NCBI GenBank assembly: GCA_002709295.1
Contig: PAQL01000015.1
Span: forward strand, 62,001-126,000
From: Phycisphaerae bacterium
GTDB taxonomy: Bacteria > Planctomycetota > Phycisphaerae > Phycisphaerales > SM1A02
Direction: 5' to 3'
Length of the DNA: 64,000 bases
Shown: one piece after another, positions 62,431 through 64,000 of the stretch
Layout of the letters: the number at the start of each line of letters is the position of its first letter
Numbering within the stretch: the stretch's first letter is position 1
Position numbers and translations under genes: made by a program
Notes under the pieces: model-generated
Database searches by the model: none
Seen by the model: the letters and a program-made list of their open reading frames with translations, nothing else
What the model was told of the DNA's origin: nothing

Positions 62431-64000
62431 ATGCTTCGAGTAACCCCGAGCAATCAGAGCAAGCAGGCCTTACGGGCCGCACAGGCGGACCAGGCCGCCG
62501 AGTCCACCGGTCCCAAACGATCGTTCAGGCTCCCTGTCGCCCTGGTGGCCGGTGGCGTGATGCTGGCCGTGCTGGCAGTCTTCTGGTCGTCCCTGGAGGC
62601 GGGTTTCGTCTACGACGACCTCCCCCGGATCGTCCAGGCCGAGGGGCGTCTGGGCTCGATCTGGCCGCCGGACTGGCTCTTCGATGGTCAGCGGCCCGTG
62701 GTGCAGCTCAGCCTGGTGCTGAACCACATGGCCGGTGGGATGGATCCCCGTGGGTATCACCTGTTCAATCTCCTCGTTCATGTCGCGTCCACGGGGCTGG
62801 TCTGCCTGGTCATGCTGCAGGGCGGGCGTCGACTGGCGGAACGGGGTGTCATCGGGCTCGGTGACCGTGGTCTGCTGGCCGTCGCGGCGGCCGTCGCCCT
62901 GGTGTGGGCGCTGCACCCGGTGCAGACCGCCACGGCGACCTACGTGATTCAGCGAGCGGAATCCCTTGCCGCATCGTTCTCCCTGCTCGCCATCCTCCTG
63001 CTGCTCGGTGCCGGTCGTCGCCCCGGAGCATGGCGAAACATTCTGATTCTCGTCTCGATCGTGATGGCCCTGGGTTCCAAGCCGACCGCGGTGGTGCTGC
63101 CGGCCTTGCTGCTTCTGGTCGACTGGAGCATCGTCGCCGGATCCTGGCGGGTGTTGCTCGACCGACGACGGGGACTTCATGTCGCGGCCTGGTCGTGTCT
63201 TCTCGTCCTGATGGGCACGGGGGCCGTGCAGTCGCTGTGGAGATCGGAAGGACTCGCGGGGGTCGGATTCGATGGTGTCGGCACCACGCCGATCGCCTAC
63301 GCGATCTCGCAGGTGTCCGCGGCGGGTGTCTATGCAAGGGTGCTGATCGATCCTGCCGCGATGAGCATCGATCACGGGGTCGAGGCGCTCCAGCCGACAT
63401 GGACGTCGATCTCCGGCATCCTGATCATCACGACGCTGCTCGTTCTGCTGGTGATCGCGATCGTCCGGCGGGCCTGGTGGGTGGTGATCCCCGGGGCCGT
63501 CCTTCTGTGCATGCTTCCGACCTCGAGTGTCGTGCCTCTGGTCGATCCGGTGGCCGACCATCGTCTTCATCTCGCGCTCCTTCCCATCGTGATCGGAGTG
63601 GTCGCGGTGGCGGCCCGGACCCTGAAGGCGCTGCCTGCGGCCGGCCGGCCGGCGGGGGCGGGCCTCGCGGCGGTCCTGCTCGCGGCGATCCTGGTGGGAG
63701 AGGGCCTCGCGGTGCGTCACCGCAACGCCGACTACGCCGACCCGGTCCGTCTCTGGAACACGGTGGCCGAACGCCGCCCCCGGCACGTGCGGGGTCTGGT
63801 GAATCGGGCCGCGATCGCGCTGCAGGACGGACGATACGAGGATGCCTCCCGGGATCTCTCGGCCGCGGAGGTCCTGCAGCCCACGAATCCGGTGGTGCTG
63901 GTGAACCTCGCCCTGGTGGATCTTCACGACCAGAAGCCTGAATCGGCGCTGCGAAGACTCGCCGTCGCCTCGTCCGTTCGTGCCGACGATCCGGTGCTTC
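62431..64000 (+). CDS. TMTC-like membrane glycosyltransferase with TPRs (3' truncated)
   Basis: Open to the window end (523 codons visible). A short cytoplasmic N-terminus leads to about 10 membrane helices. The segment AGFVYDDLPRIVQAEG with DD, RPVVQLSLVLNHMAGGMDPRGYHLFNLLVH and LWALHPVQTATATYVIQRAESLAA matches protein-O-mannosyltransferase-like TMTC proteins. After VEGLAVRHRNADYADPVRLWNTVAERRPRHV, TPR repeats begin near residue 450 (GLVNRAAIALQDGRYEDASRDLSAAEVLQP). It likely transfers lipid-linked sugars to exported proteins, possibly using the product of the divergent GT2 (inferred). Confidence 0.82.
   Translation, partial: MLRVTPSNQSKQALRAAQADQAAESTGPKRSFRLPVALVAGGVMLAVLAVFWSSLEAGFVYDDLPRIVQAEGRLGSIWPPDWLFDGQRPVVQLSLVLNHMAGGMDPRGYHLFNLLVHVASTGLVCLVMLQGGRRLAERGVIGLGDRGLLAVAAAVALVWALHPVQTATATYVIQRAESLAASFSLLAILLLLGAGRRPGAWRNILILVSIVMALGSKPTAVVLPALLLLVDWSIVAGSWRVLLDRRRGLHVAAWSCLLVLMGTGAVQSLWRSEGLAGVGFDGVGTTPIAYAISQVSAAGVYARVLIDPAAMSIDHGVEALQPTWTSISGILIITTLLVLLVIAIVRRAWWVVIPGAVLLCMLPTSSVVPLVDPVADHRLHLALLPIVIGVVAVAARTLKALPAAGRPAGAGLAAVLLAAILVGEGLAVRHRNADYADPVRLWNTVAERRPRHVRGLVNRAAIALQDGRYEDASRDLSAAEVLQPTNPVVLVNLALVDLHDQKPESALRRLAVASSVRADDPVL

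Overview
The window is very GC-rich and densely packed, with many 4-bp ATGA-type gene overlaps. The best guess is a marine planctomycete, probably of the Phycisphaerae. The reasons are paired C-terminal dockerin-like repeats of the form D-x-N/D-G-D-G on three exported proteins, a PEP-CTERM-like sorting tail, Tat-exported Gfo/Idh/MocA oxidoreductases paired with TIM-barrel isomerases, and a Tad pilus locus. The taxon is inferred; no rRNA, tRNA, CRISPR array or transposase was seen.

Region 1 (1-11042), housekeeping and redox: rpsB; a phosphohexomutase; thiS-thiG; a lipoprotein; a tandem UspA protein beside an NhaD-type antiporter; then an overlapping trio of an NHL beta-propeller, a YtkA-like lipoprotein and a di-haem peroxidase. 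Region 2 (11291-21137), export and sugar metabolism: a choice-of-anchor-B surface protein with a terminator; an FGE-fold lipoprotein; two modules of Tat-type Gfo/Idh/MocA oxidoreductase plus sugar isomerase; and a one-chain fusion of an ApbE flavin transferase with an SMP-30/gluconolactonase propeller.

Region 3 (21248-31031) is the most unusual part: a light/flavin island. Six leftward genes encode an SDR-like protein, a class II-like photolyase fused to a renalase-like flavin oxidoreductase, a DUF2256-type zinc-ribbon protein, GTP cyclohydrolase I, an FAD amine-oxidase-like protein and a class I CPD photolyase. Two rightward genes encode a third photolyase/cryptochrome homologue with an altered flavin pocket and a pyridoxamine-phosphate-oxidase-like protein. 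Together they suggest light-driven DNA repair, a pterin/folate supply for antenna or other use, and several flavin enzymes of unknown substrate.

Region 4 (31095-42274) is a Tad (Flp) pilus locus: TadG-like protein, prepilin peptidase, TadE, CpaB, secretin, CpaF, TadB, TadC, two lipoproteins, two very small Flp-type pilins separated by a strong hairpin, a decaying prepilin-like ORF and a PEP-CTERM-like protein. Four pilin-like proteins share a G|(V/L/I)-x-S-x-(E/K) processing site.

Region 5 (42370-55751): an exported MsrB-MsrA fusion; an RND efflux operon ending in a metallo-beta-lactamase-fold hydrolase; a secreted subtilisin; an S9 peptidase; and an APH-like kinase overlapping a DUF819 membrane protein. 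Region 6 (55784-64000): a large exported lectin/PA14/calcium-repeat protein, a divergent unknown protein with a nearly leaderless promoter, a glycosyltransferase / DUF2304 / sulfotransferase operon, and a TMTC-like membrane protein with TPRs cut by the window end.
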